64,000 nt of DNA. It comes from Emydura subglobosa (Eukaryota > Chordata > Testudines > Chelidae). Location of the stretch: positions 78,978,798 through 79,042,797 of the forward strand of contig ML679961.1 in NCBI GenBank assembly GCA_007922225.1. Direction: 5' to 3'. Of this stretch, positions 1-12,469 are shown piece after piece; the first letter of the stretch is position 1; each line of letters begins with the position of its first letter. A model generated the notes under the pieces. The model was not told the DNA's origin, did not search any database, and saw only the letters and a program-made list of their open reading frames with translations. Made by a program: the position numbers and the translations under genes.

Positions 1-1349
1 TCATTATAACATTCTAACCTAACATCATGCTGACCCTATGTATTTACTCTGGTCCACAGAAGTCAGTGAGAGTTTTGCCTTTGTTAGCATAAAGTTCATA
101 ACCAGACTGATATTCCTATTCCTGCGATTTAGTCTTTTATACCACAGTGAGACCCACTGAAGTCAATGGATTATTTGTAGCATAAGGTGCTATTCAATGG
201 CAGTAAAGGTATCAGCATCTGGCCCCATACTGTCAATCACACATGCTGACTTTTCCCCATATTAACAAACATACAGGCATTACCCTAAAACCTCTATTGT
301 AAAATCTCTCATTAAATCTATATTTTAAGTGTTTCATTTAAAAAGATATGTAATCACAGGCCTCAAAGAGCAATTAAATACTTAAAATAACTGAAAGAGT
401 TTAGAAAATGAAATTAGAGGGACTTCATTTTTAAAACAGAAACCCTCACTTTAAAAAAAAAATCACACTTTTATCAAAACATTTGTAACCTCCTTTTGTT
501 ACCAATAACACTTGAGATCACTGTAGCTTAAAAATAATATGGGCTTATATATTTTCTTCAGTTTGCTTTCTTTGTGTGTATATCATTACACTGTATATAG
601 TCGGTTTCACTGTTTTTCTCTATGGTCAGTCAGTAGGTTTCCCCAGTTCCTAGTGTAAATTTTTCATACAACAAGAAAGGAGAGAAAATTTTCAAAAATA
701 GGAGTCACAAAAATTGGCAGGAGGATTTGGAAGGTGTAGAAACTACTTTCAACTGACTAGATTTGAAGTTGGCAATGTGTCTTTAAATAGCAGGGACTCC
801 ATTTCTCAGATTGGCCACCCAACAGCAGTGGAATAGAACATGAAGATGAAGCCAACTGACCTGGCATTTACTCTTTCCATCACATTGTAGGGGGAAGAGG
901 AGATATAGACTGTCACCTGCATCTGCATTATAGGAAGTCTCAAAAGACAACAAATGAAAGTTGCTGATTAGTGGTTACTAATGATGCCGCCTGTGGTGGT
1001 TCTGAGAGTCATATGAGGGTGAAAGACATTCTCGAAGTGCTGTGGTTTTACCTAGGCTGAACTCTGATATCAAATAAGCTATCAAGAGATATACAGGTCA
1101 GTCTATGAAGTGGCTGCATCCACTTTTATTTACCATAAAATATAATGAACCAACACAGAATTTTTTTTTTATTAAGGTGACCTTCCAAGGACAACCTATA
1201 GGTCATGTTTGGTTCTCACTCAAAAAAATATGATTTTCCTAATATTACTGTAGATAAAAAGAATAATTGATTTAGATTAAGTTGTGATGCACATATGTTA
1301 TATGCTCTCTCCCAAAGAAAGGCTAAGCTTCTTTTAAAAATCAAAACCA
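1..1349. other. Intergenic, no gene seen
   Basis: AT-rich with stops in all frames. Around 150-175 there is the core ccactgaagtcaatgga, a decayed piece of the short palindromic element family described at 22412-22478. Confidence 0.55.
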
Positions 1350-2055
1350 GGAAAATCTGGGGTTTCAGTCCTGGCTGGGCCACTGATTTACCAATATCCT
1401 GGGACCAACTCAGCTACACCACCACCACTGCATACAAAAATGGAAGATGTCAAATTTTGCCGTCTAAAATGAAAACTCCACAACATAAAGAAAAGGGAAG
1501 CAAAACTTCACAGCGACATCTACTTCCTGAGCAAATGCAAGAAATAAAACATCATCCCCAGAGGTCTCACCATCTATAACCCTCTGACCACTCTATACAA
1601 CTCCAAGTACGCTAAACAGCTCTACTGGCAGACTTCAGAGAGACTGAGAAGCCCAGAATTGAAGAAGAGTTCTTGTGGCTCAAAAGCTTGTCTGTCTCAC
1701 CAACAGAAGTTGGTCCAATAAAAGTTGGTCCAGAAGTTGGTATACCCACCTGGTATCTCTAAAAGTCCTGAATGTCTTGACGGAGTGCAACATCCAATTA
1801 GAAATTGAGAATAAAACCCAGCCTCCCATCTCACTTTTCATACTGAGCCAAGCATAGGAAAATCTGGGGTTTCAGTCCTGGCTGGGACACTGATTTACCA
1901 TGTGGCCTTAGGCAAGTAATTTAATTCCTCTGTGACCCATTTTCCACATTTTAAATATCGGGAAACTAACCTTCATGGTGGTGTCATGGAGATTAATAAA
2001 TTGGTGCACTATGCTTTGAAGATACGAAGTGCCACTACCCTATTAAATGCCCAGT
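1350..2055 (+). repeat. MIR-type SINE interrupted by a 463-bp insert
   Basis: A 44-bp sequence at 1350-1393 recurs at 1857-1900 with one mismatch (ctgggccactg and ctgggacactg). After the second copy the sequence continues as a MIR-like core (tgtggccttaggcaagtaat, then a degenerate 'cctctgtgaccc' stretch). The first copy therefore looks like the duplicated 5' flank of an insertion at 1394-1856. The duplication is longer than usual for a target-site duplication. Confidence 0.6.
1394..1856. mobile_element. Inserted foldback-type element, rearranged
   Basis: It starts with atatcctgggaccaactcag, the terminal motif also seen at the end of the foldback element at 60915-61165. Internally (1668-1745) it has the second motif of that family (aaaagcttgtctgtctcacc, then aacagaagttggtccaataa). 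The middle is not recognisable. Probably a rearranged or composite copy. Confidence 0.5.
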
Positions 2056-4049
2056 TGCCTTCATGGCTATGCTTGCTGGAGTTGGCCTACAACTGTTGGA
2101 TGTGTAGTGATGATTTCCATTGAATAGTTTATTCAAATTATTAGCTTGGTGGTGGTGGGTTGTGGCATTCAGCTAGCTTTATTACTCAGATAAGTCATTT
2201 GATGACTAATGGCAACATCCATCAAACATTTTCATTCTGCCAGCTCTGGGCATAGTTGAATGGGAGGAGCTAGAAGAGGAACTCAGCCATAAGTGAGCTA
2301 GGCTAGTAAAATTGTTCCTTCTGATTTCAGTCCCATACATGTGGATGCTGAGGTGGGAGGCTAGTCTTCATATTCATCTGGACACGGTCAGTTGTTTCAT
2401 GCAGGCAGACACTGCAGCTGGCATTTTTAAGTGCAGATCAGCAGCTCAGCCAGCAGGCAGTAAGCCATCGCATTTCACTTATTAATACTATGGCATTGGC
2501 TGCCCTGGGCTGCTCAACAATAGGATTTCTTTCAGCCTGTCCAGATCATTTATTGGCAAATGTCCACAAGCTTGTTCCAGATGCAACTTCATGACCCACT
2601 TTGCTAAGAAGTCAGTTGCCTTCGTTTTTCCCTCTGTAAGTCTGAGACCTCCTAAAGAATCCTCATTGAATTCTAGTCTAGACAAGGTCATTCCAGCCAG
2701 GGTAAGAGCCACCTCTGGTCCTAAAAGTAAAATCTAGTCCCATTTTGTTACATTGTCCAGTCCTCTCCATTGTCCATTCAAATATATGCAAGCCGTTTCG
2801 AGAGCCCTATTCCTTTTTTGTCTTGTCAGGAAACCTTCGGGACAGTTTATAATCTAAATAAGCACTGAGACAGGACCATAAAATGAATCGTATTAATATA
2901 ATTATAACCACTAAAATCATCAAAAGGCTTGATTCCATATTTAAACTAAAATAATGAGGTAATGTGAAAAAATACTCTGGGAGATCTAATTATATAATGC
3001 AGTATTCAGTGCTGTGTGACCAGCCCAGCAATTCCTGTTACATTCCAATCAAAGTGATCTCACTAGCATGTGAGAGAAGAGTCCAGCTGACAGATTTGGG
3101 ACATGTAATGTACTATTTAGTCAAGAGGCCCCATGTGCTATTCATAAAGAATTAACAACTCTTATATTGACAATGACAGTATTGTCAGAAGACCTTTGGA
3201 AGGAAAAAAATCTCCATAAACTCCATCTCTGTGAAGTTGGACTTTTTTTTTTGTCCCTTTTTTCCAATGCTGATGTAATCTCCAAACATCTCCAGCAGCA
3301 GCTGCTCAGCGAAACCGGGCACCTTCTCCCTAGTCTCTTTCAGCAGCACACGCAGCACTTTCCAGTTCCCTCAAGACAATCAGGGCCTTTCTTTCACCAA
3401 TTAGCTATCACTTCAAGAGCCCCACGCTGTCCAACAGGCTCTTAAGAATGGTCTTTGCAGGAAACAACACTGGAGGGGATTTTTTGCCTAGACAAATTAA
3501 AAGGGGAAGGAGGAAGAATGAGGAAAAAAAACACAACAAAACAAATCAGAGCATAGAAGCTGTCCGAAATGCATTGCTCAATTAGTACATCGACAAATGC
3601 AAAAGCGTCCTCAAGAGCCAAGCCTAGAGCAAGGCACACACAAAAAAACTAAACGCTCACACTCCCTTTAGGAGATAGTTTGTTTAGTCCAGTATGTTAA
3701 GCAGGTTTTACAGAAAAAAGGACTCTTGCTATAGTAAGTCTCTGAGTTCTAAGAACTAAAAGGGAAAAAAACTCCTGGAAGATTATGTTAGGTCTCCTTA
3801 TTCAGCTCTCCAAATGGAAAGAGCATTATTTGCAGCTGACATGATAGGAAGGAACTTGGTTTTGCTCACTTTAAACATAGATGGATCGACAAAATGTGTC
3901 AATACTGGAACTGCTAAAATCTTGTTTGAACCAGGCACAGTTAGCAGGATTCTTTCCCCAGAAGTTGTGCCTTCCATGTAAAAGGGAGATTCAGATCCTT
4001 AAAGTTGTCAGAAACTTAAAATTTCATTCTTTTTCTTTATAATTAGAGA
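2056..4049. other. Intergenic, no gene supported
   Basis: No repeat family was recognised with confidence. An open minus-strand stretch at 2488-2712 has a protein-like composition (SLGGLRLTEGK..., LPINDLDRLKE...) but no family match, splice context or start evidence. Confidence 0.45.
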
Positions 4050-4480
4050 CGAGGGCTGAACCAGAATAGTATTACAGTAGTGCCTAGAGGCCCTAACTGA
4101 GACCATTCAACTAGGCAGTATGCAAACACAATAGTGAGAGTCAGTCCCTGCCCTCAAGAGCTTACCAACTAAGGCCAATTCAGAAAAGCATCCCTGTTCA
4201 GGAAGAGTACTTGAGCATGTGCTTAAGTGCTGTCCTGAATAGAGAGCAACTTAAGCAACTGCGCTTAAATGCTTTCCTGAATTGGGGCCAATAGACAAAA
4301 CAGACAAATGGTGGGAAGGGAAAAAGAGGCAAAGACAAATGAAGTGACTTGGCAAAGGTCACACAGCAGGGCAATGGCAGGTCAAGAGCAGAACGCACAT
4401 CTGCCAACTCCCAGCCCAGATTGCCATGCATTAAATAACGTTGCATCCCAAAATCTCCAGTCCAAATGCTGTGGTTCAAA
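4050..4480. repeat. SINE (MIR/L3-like) with a nested palindromic element
   Basis: The left part (to about 4172) reads cagtccctgccctcaagagc, then cttacca. The right part, from 4291, continues atagacaaaacagacaaatg and on to gtgacttggcaaaggtcaca, then cagcaggg. That is the usual order of an old amniote SINE with a tRNA-core-like tail. Positions 4173-4290 interrupt it. Confidence 0.55.
4173..4290. mobile_element. Short palindromic MITE-like element (118 bp)
   Basis: It begins ggccaattcagaaaagcat and ends atgctttcctgaattggggcc; these ends are imperfect inverted repeats. It contains gagcatgtgcttaagtgct. A related fragment lies at 21780-21845 (gcacgtgcttaagtgctttg, then ccggactggggcca). It sits inside the SINE at 4050-4480. 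Confidence 0.6.
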
Positions 4481-7400
4481 ATTGCTCTGACTGAGATAAC
4501 CTTGTGAGATCCAGCACATTATGTTTCCACAAGGACAGCGAACAGCAGCAGGTAACCACAGATATGGTGCAACTGTACACACACTTAGACATGCAATCAT
4601 TTTGCAGAGAGAAATCTCAGTCTAGTCTCTGTTATACCTACTGTACATCAATAGCAAAAGCTTTAGGCTCTGTAAACATGTTTTTCATGGCTCATTGACA
4701 CTAATGTTCTAAGATGGTCCCGGAGTTTATTCTCACTGGTGAAGGCTTAAAAATAAAGTTCCCTTACCTACCCTTGGGGCTTTTTAAAGGGAATGAGAAA
4801 GTATAGGAACTGGTCAGATTGCTTAAAACAAAGAAACTCTGATGAATTACCCTTGTGTGCATTTATATAGGAATGTGAGCCAACTGAAATTCCTACGCAT
4901 GGAAAGGCTCAAACAAAGGATAAATAGGAAAAATCAGAATTTAGAAGAAATCTTTGTACAGATGCATAGAATAAGGTGTGACTTCTTGTACCTATACATT
5001 TCAAAGAGTGCTGACTTTTAAAAGGCTAGTTCTTGCAGGTAGTTCATATGACACAAAGTGAATTTTGCTTAAAAAAATGCTAGGAACTGCAAAGATGAAA
5101 AATATTTTGGCTAGCATACATAACATAACTCACTTCCATATAGGTATGGATAACTAAAATCTTCATTGTGAACTGATGGGTGAAAATAGCTGAAAAATAG
5201 TGTTTAGTAACTGCATCTGCTATAATACAGCCCTTGGTGTCAGAAGACCTGAGGTCTATTTCCAGTTGTGCCACTGCCTCACTCTATGACCTAAGGCAAG
5301 TAACACTTGCCTGGGCCTCACTTACCCTGCCTGCAAAATGGGGCTAATGATACTTAACCTCCTTTAGAAAGGTGTAAATCTGCACCTTTTCTTTCTTTGG
5401 ATGCAATTCCCACCAATCCACAAGCGTGTATCCTTTGTGTCAATTACTTTTCATTAAGTGTGAGCCAGTCCTGAAGTCTTTACTCATGCAGAATTCTTGA
5501 GAATGGACTGCAGGATTTTATTCACTGAGTTCACGCCTGGATAGCTCATGGGACTGCATTTTCCATTTCTAGGTCATCAGATCCAGCTCTAGTTGCTAAT
5601 GACCAAGAATCGTTCTCTTCGGATGACCATTTAAGGGTTATGCAAAATGAATTGTTGATCTCCCTCCAGTTCCTAATGAACAGGTGTCCACACCACACCA
5701 CGCGCACACAAACACAACTGGTTTTAATCTGTGCCCTCATTGGCTTTTCAGCAGAGATGTAAAAGACAGAACAGCAGAGACTATACAACCCTTCTGCCTG
5801 GAGCAGGGCTCCCTTTGGACGAGGCTGAGACTTAGCACTGGGTAAGCCTGAACTATTTGCTGCCTGGTTAATACCTGTTCTGGGGATAACCAGAAGACTT
5901 CATAGGCCAGCACTATTGGCATCTTTCAGTCATTCTACATTTATTCACCCAAAGGAATGCTACATTTTAATTGCTGAAGAGGGAAAGAAAAAGGCTTTCC
6001 TGATATTCATTTAGGCCCTCAGAGTAAGGTTTACACAACAAAAAGATTAATGGTATAGCATAAGCAAGATAATTCCATATTCCAAATGAAAACTCTATGT
6101 GGGCAAAAGGTATGAAATACAGTTTAAGATGGTTAATGATTCTTCCTTCCTTTGTAAAGCACTTTGAGATGTACTGATGAAAAGCACTAGATAAGTGCCA
6201 GGTATTATTATTATTAATTGAACTTTTCCATTCACCTCCCAAAGGACCATTTTTTTTTCTACTGCTGGCATCATTTTCAATAACTTACCTTTTCAAACAG
6301 TCTACTCTGTATCATACATGAAAACGTGTTCAGTCGTTCTCTCTGGCCATGGCTGATTTGTTAAATCCTTCTTCAGTTGATTGTCTCTGCATAGATTAAA
6401 TATCATAAAAGAATAATGCCCCTAAATGGATGGGTAATATTTATTTATCCGTCTCCACATGACTGCCATTATTACCATTTTCTTACCACAGATATTTACT
6501 GCAAATCCTCTAAATCCAAACTATTTGCCAAGGCAAATTCAGCATTGACTATTTCAGACAGCAGTTAGCTTAAAACTATCATTCAGTAACTGAGCATCTT
6601 GATAATTGATGGTACCTGTGGAAGCAATAAAATTTCAAACCTACAAATTATGTACCTTGAGTGACCTTTAAAATGCAATGGTAAAAATGTATATTTCCTG
6701 AATTAATTTTCTGAATCCAACTACACAGGAATCTACTTCCTAAGCAGAGTGTCACCACATATCTAAAGTAATAGAACTATTTAAAAGTCAATGAAGTTAC
6801 ATAATCAGGCACATCAAATAATAACCAGTATAGCATTCTATGAAATATACAGAGACATAAAAATGAATTATGATTAGAAAATAGGATATTTGACTTACTT
6901 TATATGTCGCACTTTCAAGAATGGGGATATTGCAAAGGAAAACTGCAGCAACCTGCAAGATTCAGTATAGCTAATATATTTTGTTGTAAGAAAAAGCCCT
7001 AGGATCAACACTTATTTCTTAGCATCACATGTCTGCTGTAGTTATCACAGTGGAAAGGTAAAGGCACCTCATTTCAGTTTACTTATGTAAAGTCTCTTGC
7101 ACAAAGTACCCTACGTCAGATTGAAAACAAAGCAACCTTTCAAAAGAGCAACATTAAAAACCAGATCAAGGTATTTATTTTTGGAGGACACAATCTGACA
7201 TGCAAAGTCAACAACTAGTTCAAAATCTTGTGATTATATGTACACACCAAGGTCTTTCATTATTGCATAGGGCCACAAGGCCTTTCCACTGTAAAGAAAA
7301 TTCCTAGAAAATATATGGTAGGGAACAATATACCAATTTTGTCAGGAGCCAAATTCAGTGCATTAATTTTCCCCCTCTCTAACTCAGATGATTAGATGGA

Positions 7401-9305
7401 AGAGTGGAGAAAGGGTTAAGGTCCTCACATTAGTATATTATTTTGACGTTGTAACTGGTATTCATGGAACTTTACAAGTGAATCTAAAAATGAGGTCCCT
7501 GTTTTAAGGTCTCACAGTCTAAAAGTAGATCAAAGATAGAAGAAAAGGACAAAAGACATGGACAGCGTAGGAAGAACAATAACAAACAAAATAAGGAGAA
7601 AGGACCAGGGCTAACTGAAGAGACTAAATTGAAAAAAATCTACCTTAAAGAGAGATTTTCTGAAGCAATTAGCAGCTTAACAAGGATTTGGGGACACCTT
7701 AAAAACTTGGACTATATTTTCACCTCTGCATGTTGCAACATGGTATTATGCTGTGTGTTATTTCTTGTAGAATTTGCTTTTTTCTAGATGTGGCTGAAAT
7801 GCAATCTATAAGCAACAAATTGGACTTCGAAGCAAGAATCAGAACATACCACACATGTGCTCTGATATTTAATTATATTATTAACTGAAAAGGAGAGCAG
7901 CATTTATAAAAAGAAGCTCTAGTGATGAATGAGGATGAAAATATAAAAATATTTAGGCAACATGAGAAAAACAAACCTAAGGTAAATACTAATAGTTGGA
8001 CCTATAGAGCAGCTCTACTCTTAATGATCATACAGTACAGTAAAAACACTTTATTAAGCATCACAATGTCCTGTGAGGTAGATATTATTATGCCCATTTT
8101 TCTTAAGGTTCAAAGAGGTTAAGTAACTTGCCCGAGTTTACACAGTAATTTAATTATAAATCAAGTATATATATTGTTCTCACTTACACAAGTGTAAAAC
8201 TGGTGTAATTCTATTGGCTATAATAGTTACTCAAGTTATATCCCTGTGTAAGTGAAATCAGACTCAGGCTTTAAGGGTCTGATACAAAGCCCACTGAAGT
8301 GGATAGAAAACTGTCCAGTAACCTCAAGTGGCTTTGAATGAAGCCCTAAGTCTGTCATTCCCCAATCCTGTGCTTTCATCACTAGACGACACTTCTTCCC
8401 TAGTGAATTCATTGTGCTGCATGTCTTTGGGAGATTATAACACTTAAGAAAGGGACTACTGCATGCTACATTTCATCTCATCTAATCCTAAAGAATGCAT
8501 TTTTTTCAAAATGATATCTGGTCAAAACTTAACTCTGGTTCACCATTACATTTCGATTTCCAATTCATCACATTGTCTTTATCCCACCCTACAAAGCTTT
8601 GATGGTCTAAGTTGGAAGCTACATTTACCAGGAGGAGATAACTGCAGATTCCGCTGTGTTTCTAGAGTGCAGCAAAAATTGCTGTTATAAAATTTGCATG
8701 GGTCATAAAACCTGTTGTGGGGAAAAAGACCAAATTTTGCTTTGCTGATATGTTTGCAGTAAACCAGCATGTTTGGGAAGAACTGGATCTGATTTTACCC
8801 CCATAAAATGTCATCATTGAGCAAGTTGGCTATATTCTGTTAGAATGGGGAAAGGACCATGAAACTTTCCACATTGCAATGGTACAGCTCCCAGTCTTGC
8901 TTCCCTATTTCAAACTAAAATGTCATTAGTTTCAAGGTATAATTAAAAGATTTCTTCCATAAACTTTACTTGGAAATTTTGTAAGGATCTCTGAAACTTT
9001 AAAGGTGGAGGATTAAAAATATGGCCTGTTCAACAAAGTGCTTATAAATCACTGTGTAATGTTAAGTACATGAGTAACCCCACTGATGTCAATAGGACAT
9101 AATGCCCACATGCATTATAATTAAATTATCATCAAACTTACCATAACTACAATGAAGCACAAGTAAATGTAGACGAGGAGGGATCCTCAAAAGCACACAA
9201 GTAATTTTGGGACACAAGTTTCATTCTCATTTCAAGGGAACTTTTGCACCTAAGTCACTTCGGTACTTTTGAAAATCTCACCCTCAATACTATTTCTGAA
9301 AGTTG
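4481..9305. other. Intergenic, AT-rich, old repeat remnants only
   Basis: A MIR-like stretch lies at about 5232-5375 (gtgccactgcctcactctat, then gacctaaggcaagtaac). An L3/CR1-like tail lies at 6149-6215 (aaagcactttgagatgtact, ending in attattatta). A MIR-like stretch on the other strand lies at about 8038-8160. A decayed short palindrome lies at 8275-8350. No coding region seen. Confidence 0.5.
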
Positions 9306-9340
9306 CTTTTTTTTTTTTTTAAAGAAAAAAAAAAAAAGAG
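9306..9340. repeat. Oligo(T)/oligo(A) perfect hairpin
   Basis: A run of T, then aaag, then a run of A. The two homopolymers are self-complementary and would fold back. Probably decayed tails of two retroposed elements. Confidence 0.6.
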
Positions 9341-9896
9341 ATTGGCAACCAAAAATGTTTATATCCAGATTTGAACATCCATGAATTTCAGGGTGCTCTG
9401 TATTTTGGACCCAAATTTTGCACCAGGCCCATTTCTCTATGAGAGGCTGAAGAAGACTTACCGATTCAAACAATCATAGACAATGGAACAGTTCAAAAAA
9501 TTTTGAAGCTTGACCCTGTTTCTAATTTTGTTCTACATATCCATCTGCCTTTCCTCTCATTGTACATAATAGCTTCTATGTCACGTTGACTTATACTGGG
9601 ATTTGCCAAAATCTTATCATCAGTTTCAGACAACACACTAGTGGAGAAAGAATTGCATGTTTATTATGATTCATTATATCTTACTAATACTGCATTATAA
9701 ATCTACAATTCACTCCACTGTACCCCAGCCACCCAAATCAAGATGAATTTAATTCATTTCCTAATTACAAAGGAAGACAACACCCAATGGAACAAAGAGT
9801 TCTGGTACAGAAAATTCAACATACAATATGGTTTTCTTTGAATAGATTTTTCATTCTATTAACAGACTATCCTGATTATTTTTAATGTCTCAGCTC

Positions 9897-9908
9897 ACAG
9901 AAAGAAAG

Positions 9909-9963
<55 letters not shown>

Positions 9964-9967
9964 AAAA
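9897..9967. repeat. (GAAA)n microsatellite
   Basis: About 70 bp of almost perfect aaag tetranucleotide repeats. Purine-only on the plus strand, so it could adopt non-B DNA and is likely polymorphic. Confidence 0.95.
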
Positions 9968-12049
9968 GTCCATTTGAAAAAATTACACTGCTGGATTACA
10001 AGAGTTGAAAGCTGGTATGTAACTTTGCTCTGGGTGATCAAACTGCTAATCAGGAATGCTGTCAGGAACAGAATGGAATTCCAAATAAATTAGCCATGTC
10101 CAAGAAGCCAATACAACACAGGATTAAGGCTTACAAAGAAAACAAATTTATTCAGCCTACTTTATCAGAATTCTTAATAATGTCTATTACGTTTTCTCAT
10201 CTCAGTCAGAGTTCTTCCACTGGAATAGTTTGGAGAGGGAAAAAATGAGTCACACTTCATAAATCATCTTATATTTGTACGAGGGCTTTTAAAACTACTA
10301 TGGAGAGTTATACACACACACACAATGATTATATGTGTATGTTCATAAACAAATATGTACACATACACATTAGACAGTTATTAGTGAACGCAACTACTAT
10401 GAAGCTTTGTATATTTATTTTTTTTCTTCCAATTTATTTCAAAAGCATCTGCCAAAGCACACGGCATTTTTACAAAAATTTACAAACCTAAAGGAAAAGG
10501 ACAAACTTCAATAACTTGCCCATCCTAGCCCACCTAGCAGAATATATATCACCCAGTTAAACAATCGACCTTAAAATAATTCACCACCCCTCTATTTCCC
10601 CATACATAGTGAAGGAGAAGGGAAATATTGATGTTTCCATGCATCTCCACGTACAAATTGAGTGAGAACAGATTTCTGGTTGAGCCACTGGATGAGGGAC
10701 TCAAATTATCTGTGTTCCATTCTCAACTCTGGCAGTCTTCCAATGTGACCTTGAACAATTCACTTGTGCCATAATCATGGAAACACTTGCGCTTAACTTT
10801 TACCATATGATCAGTGTCATTGATTGGGATCTTAATCTCTCCTGGACTCAGTTCCCCATCTGTAAAATAGAGAATGTAATACCTACCAAGGTGTTAAATA
10901 GCAGCTTATCAATATTTGCAAGGTGCTCAGATTCTACAGTAATGGAGAGTATAGAAGCATTCAGAGGGTCACGTTAACCAGAATCTATCTGTGCACAGTG
11001 AAATTATTCTGGAGGAGAAAGGCAAAAATTAACTTGACTGAAGAAAGTGTCCCTCCATAGCCCTGAGAGCATGTACAAAGTTTACTATCTAAACTCCACT
11101 GGAATTTAACAAACTGAAAGCAATACCGCAGGCATTTAGATGTCTTTTCAACAGGCCTTGAAAACCATGTGCTGGAGAGAGCTCCCGTTGATATCATTCA
11201 AGCACCAAACTGAAAGGATGGTAGGGGTGATTTCCCCGCCTCTTCTGGAGTCACCCATTCTGACACTGTCAGAGATGTCTTATCCCTGGTCCCAAAATTT
11301 GTTATGATCAACCTTTTCATACTTTTGTCACGTTTAGAGCACCGGGTTTTCATCCTAGAACTCACCCCGAGCATCCCCCTTCCTCTCTGTTCCAAAACCA
11401 AACACACTAAATGCTATCCTATCAATATTCCTCAGGAACAAAGTATAAACATTTCCAGCAAGCTGCACCTTGATCTAAGATACTTTGCCAAATACTTTTG
11501 CCTCCCTATAAGAAAATGTTTATATAAATGGGAAAACAAATGAAGAAAGTCTTTGGTCCCTAAACCCTCTTCTCCGCAAGTAAGTGCCTCCCCTCCTTCC
11601 CCCCAGACCAGTACAGTGAGACTTAGCACAGGCTAAAGGGGAAGAATTTTGTGAGAACCCCTGGTTAAAATATTAGAAACACATCACTAGAATGGAACTT
11701 TTTACACCCTTAAGGGCTCAATTCTGCAAATACTTAGATGTATGCTGTACTGTAACAGGATTATTCATGCACACATGTGTAAGTGTTAGCAGGATTGGGA
11801 CCTTGGATTTCTGTACTTTCATACGCGTTCTGAATGAATGAAGGCTGATGACACTAGCAGTTAGAAGCACCACACCACTTTGTCTCTTATAGCTGTGAAA
11901 AAGACTATAGACAGCCTGATAAGACTTGAGTCATATGCTGGGTTAAAACAAGAAATATCCAGCCTTATGAAATGATGTCATAAATCATACTTTGACCAGC
12001 AAGCCTGTTCTGTTGAGTCTCTGGAAAAAAAATACTTGAATTACTTTTC

Positions 12050-12093
12050 GGGTTTTCTTTTCTTTTCTTTTCTTTTTTCTTTTTTTTTTTTTA
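12050..12093. repeat. (TTTTC)n polypyrimidine tract
   Basis: Repeated ttttc units followed by a T run. Simple repeat, possibly grown from an element tail on the minus strand. Confidence 0.85.
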
Positions 12094-12452
12094 AGAAAAC
12101 CCAAAATACAAGTAGGTGAAAGGTAACTGTATCACTTTACAAACACAAGCTACCCTCTGATAACAACTAATTAAGATACTCAGCAGCCTAAAAACAATAC
12201 TTTTTTTTAATCAATGAACCCAGACGGCATTCACAGCTTTCTGCTGTGACAAATGCCCTTTGAAAGAGTTAATAGGCAAAGATTTGTACTGGCAATGAAT
12301 AGGGCTACCTTTAATTGATCCAAGAGTCTTAGAGAGGCGTCTTATAGCATGATGATGTATTTGGGTTGCAAATAGGCCAAAATAAGCATAAAGAAAATGT
12401 GTAAGACCATGGGACCTTTTATATTTCAATGATGGGGGAGGATTGCAGTGTG

Positions 12453-12469
12453 CGGGGGGGGGAGGGGGA
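12453..12469 (+). repeat. G-rich run
   Basis: cgggggggggagggggag: two G blocks, with a further ggggg at about 12434. Quadruplex formation is possible but needs four G runs in reach. Confidence 0.5.
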
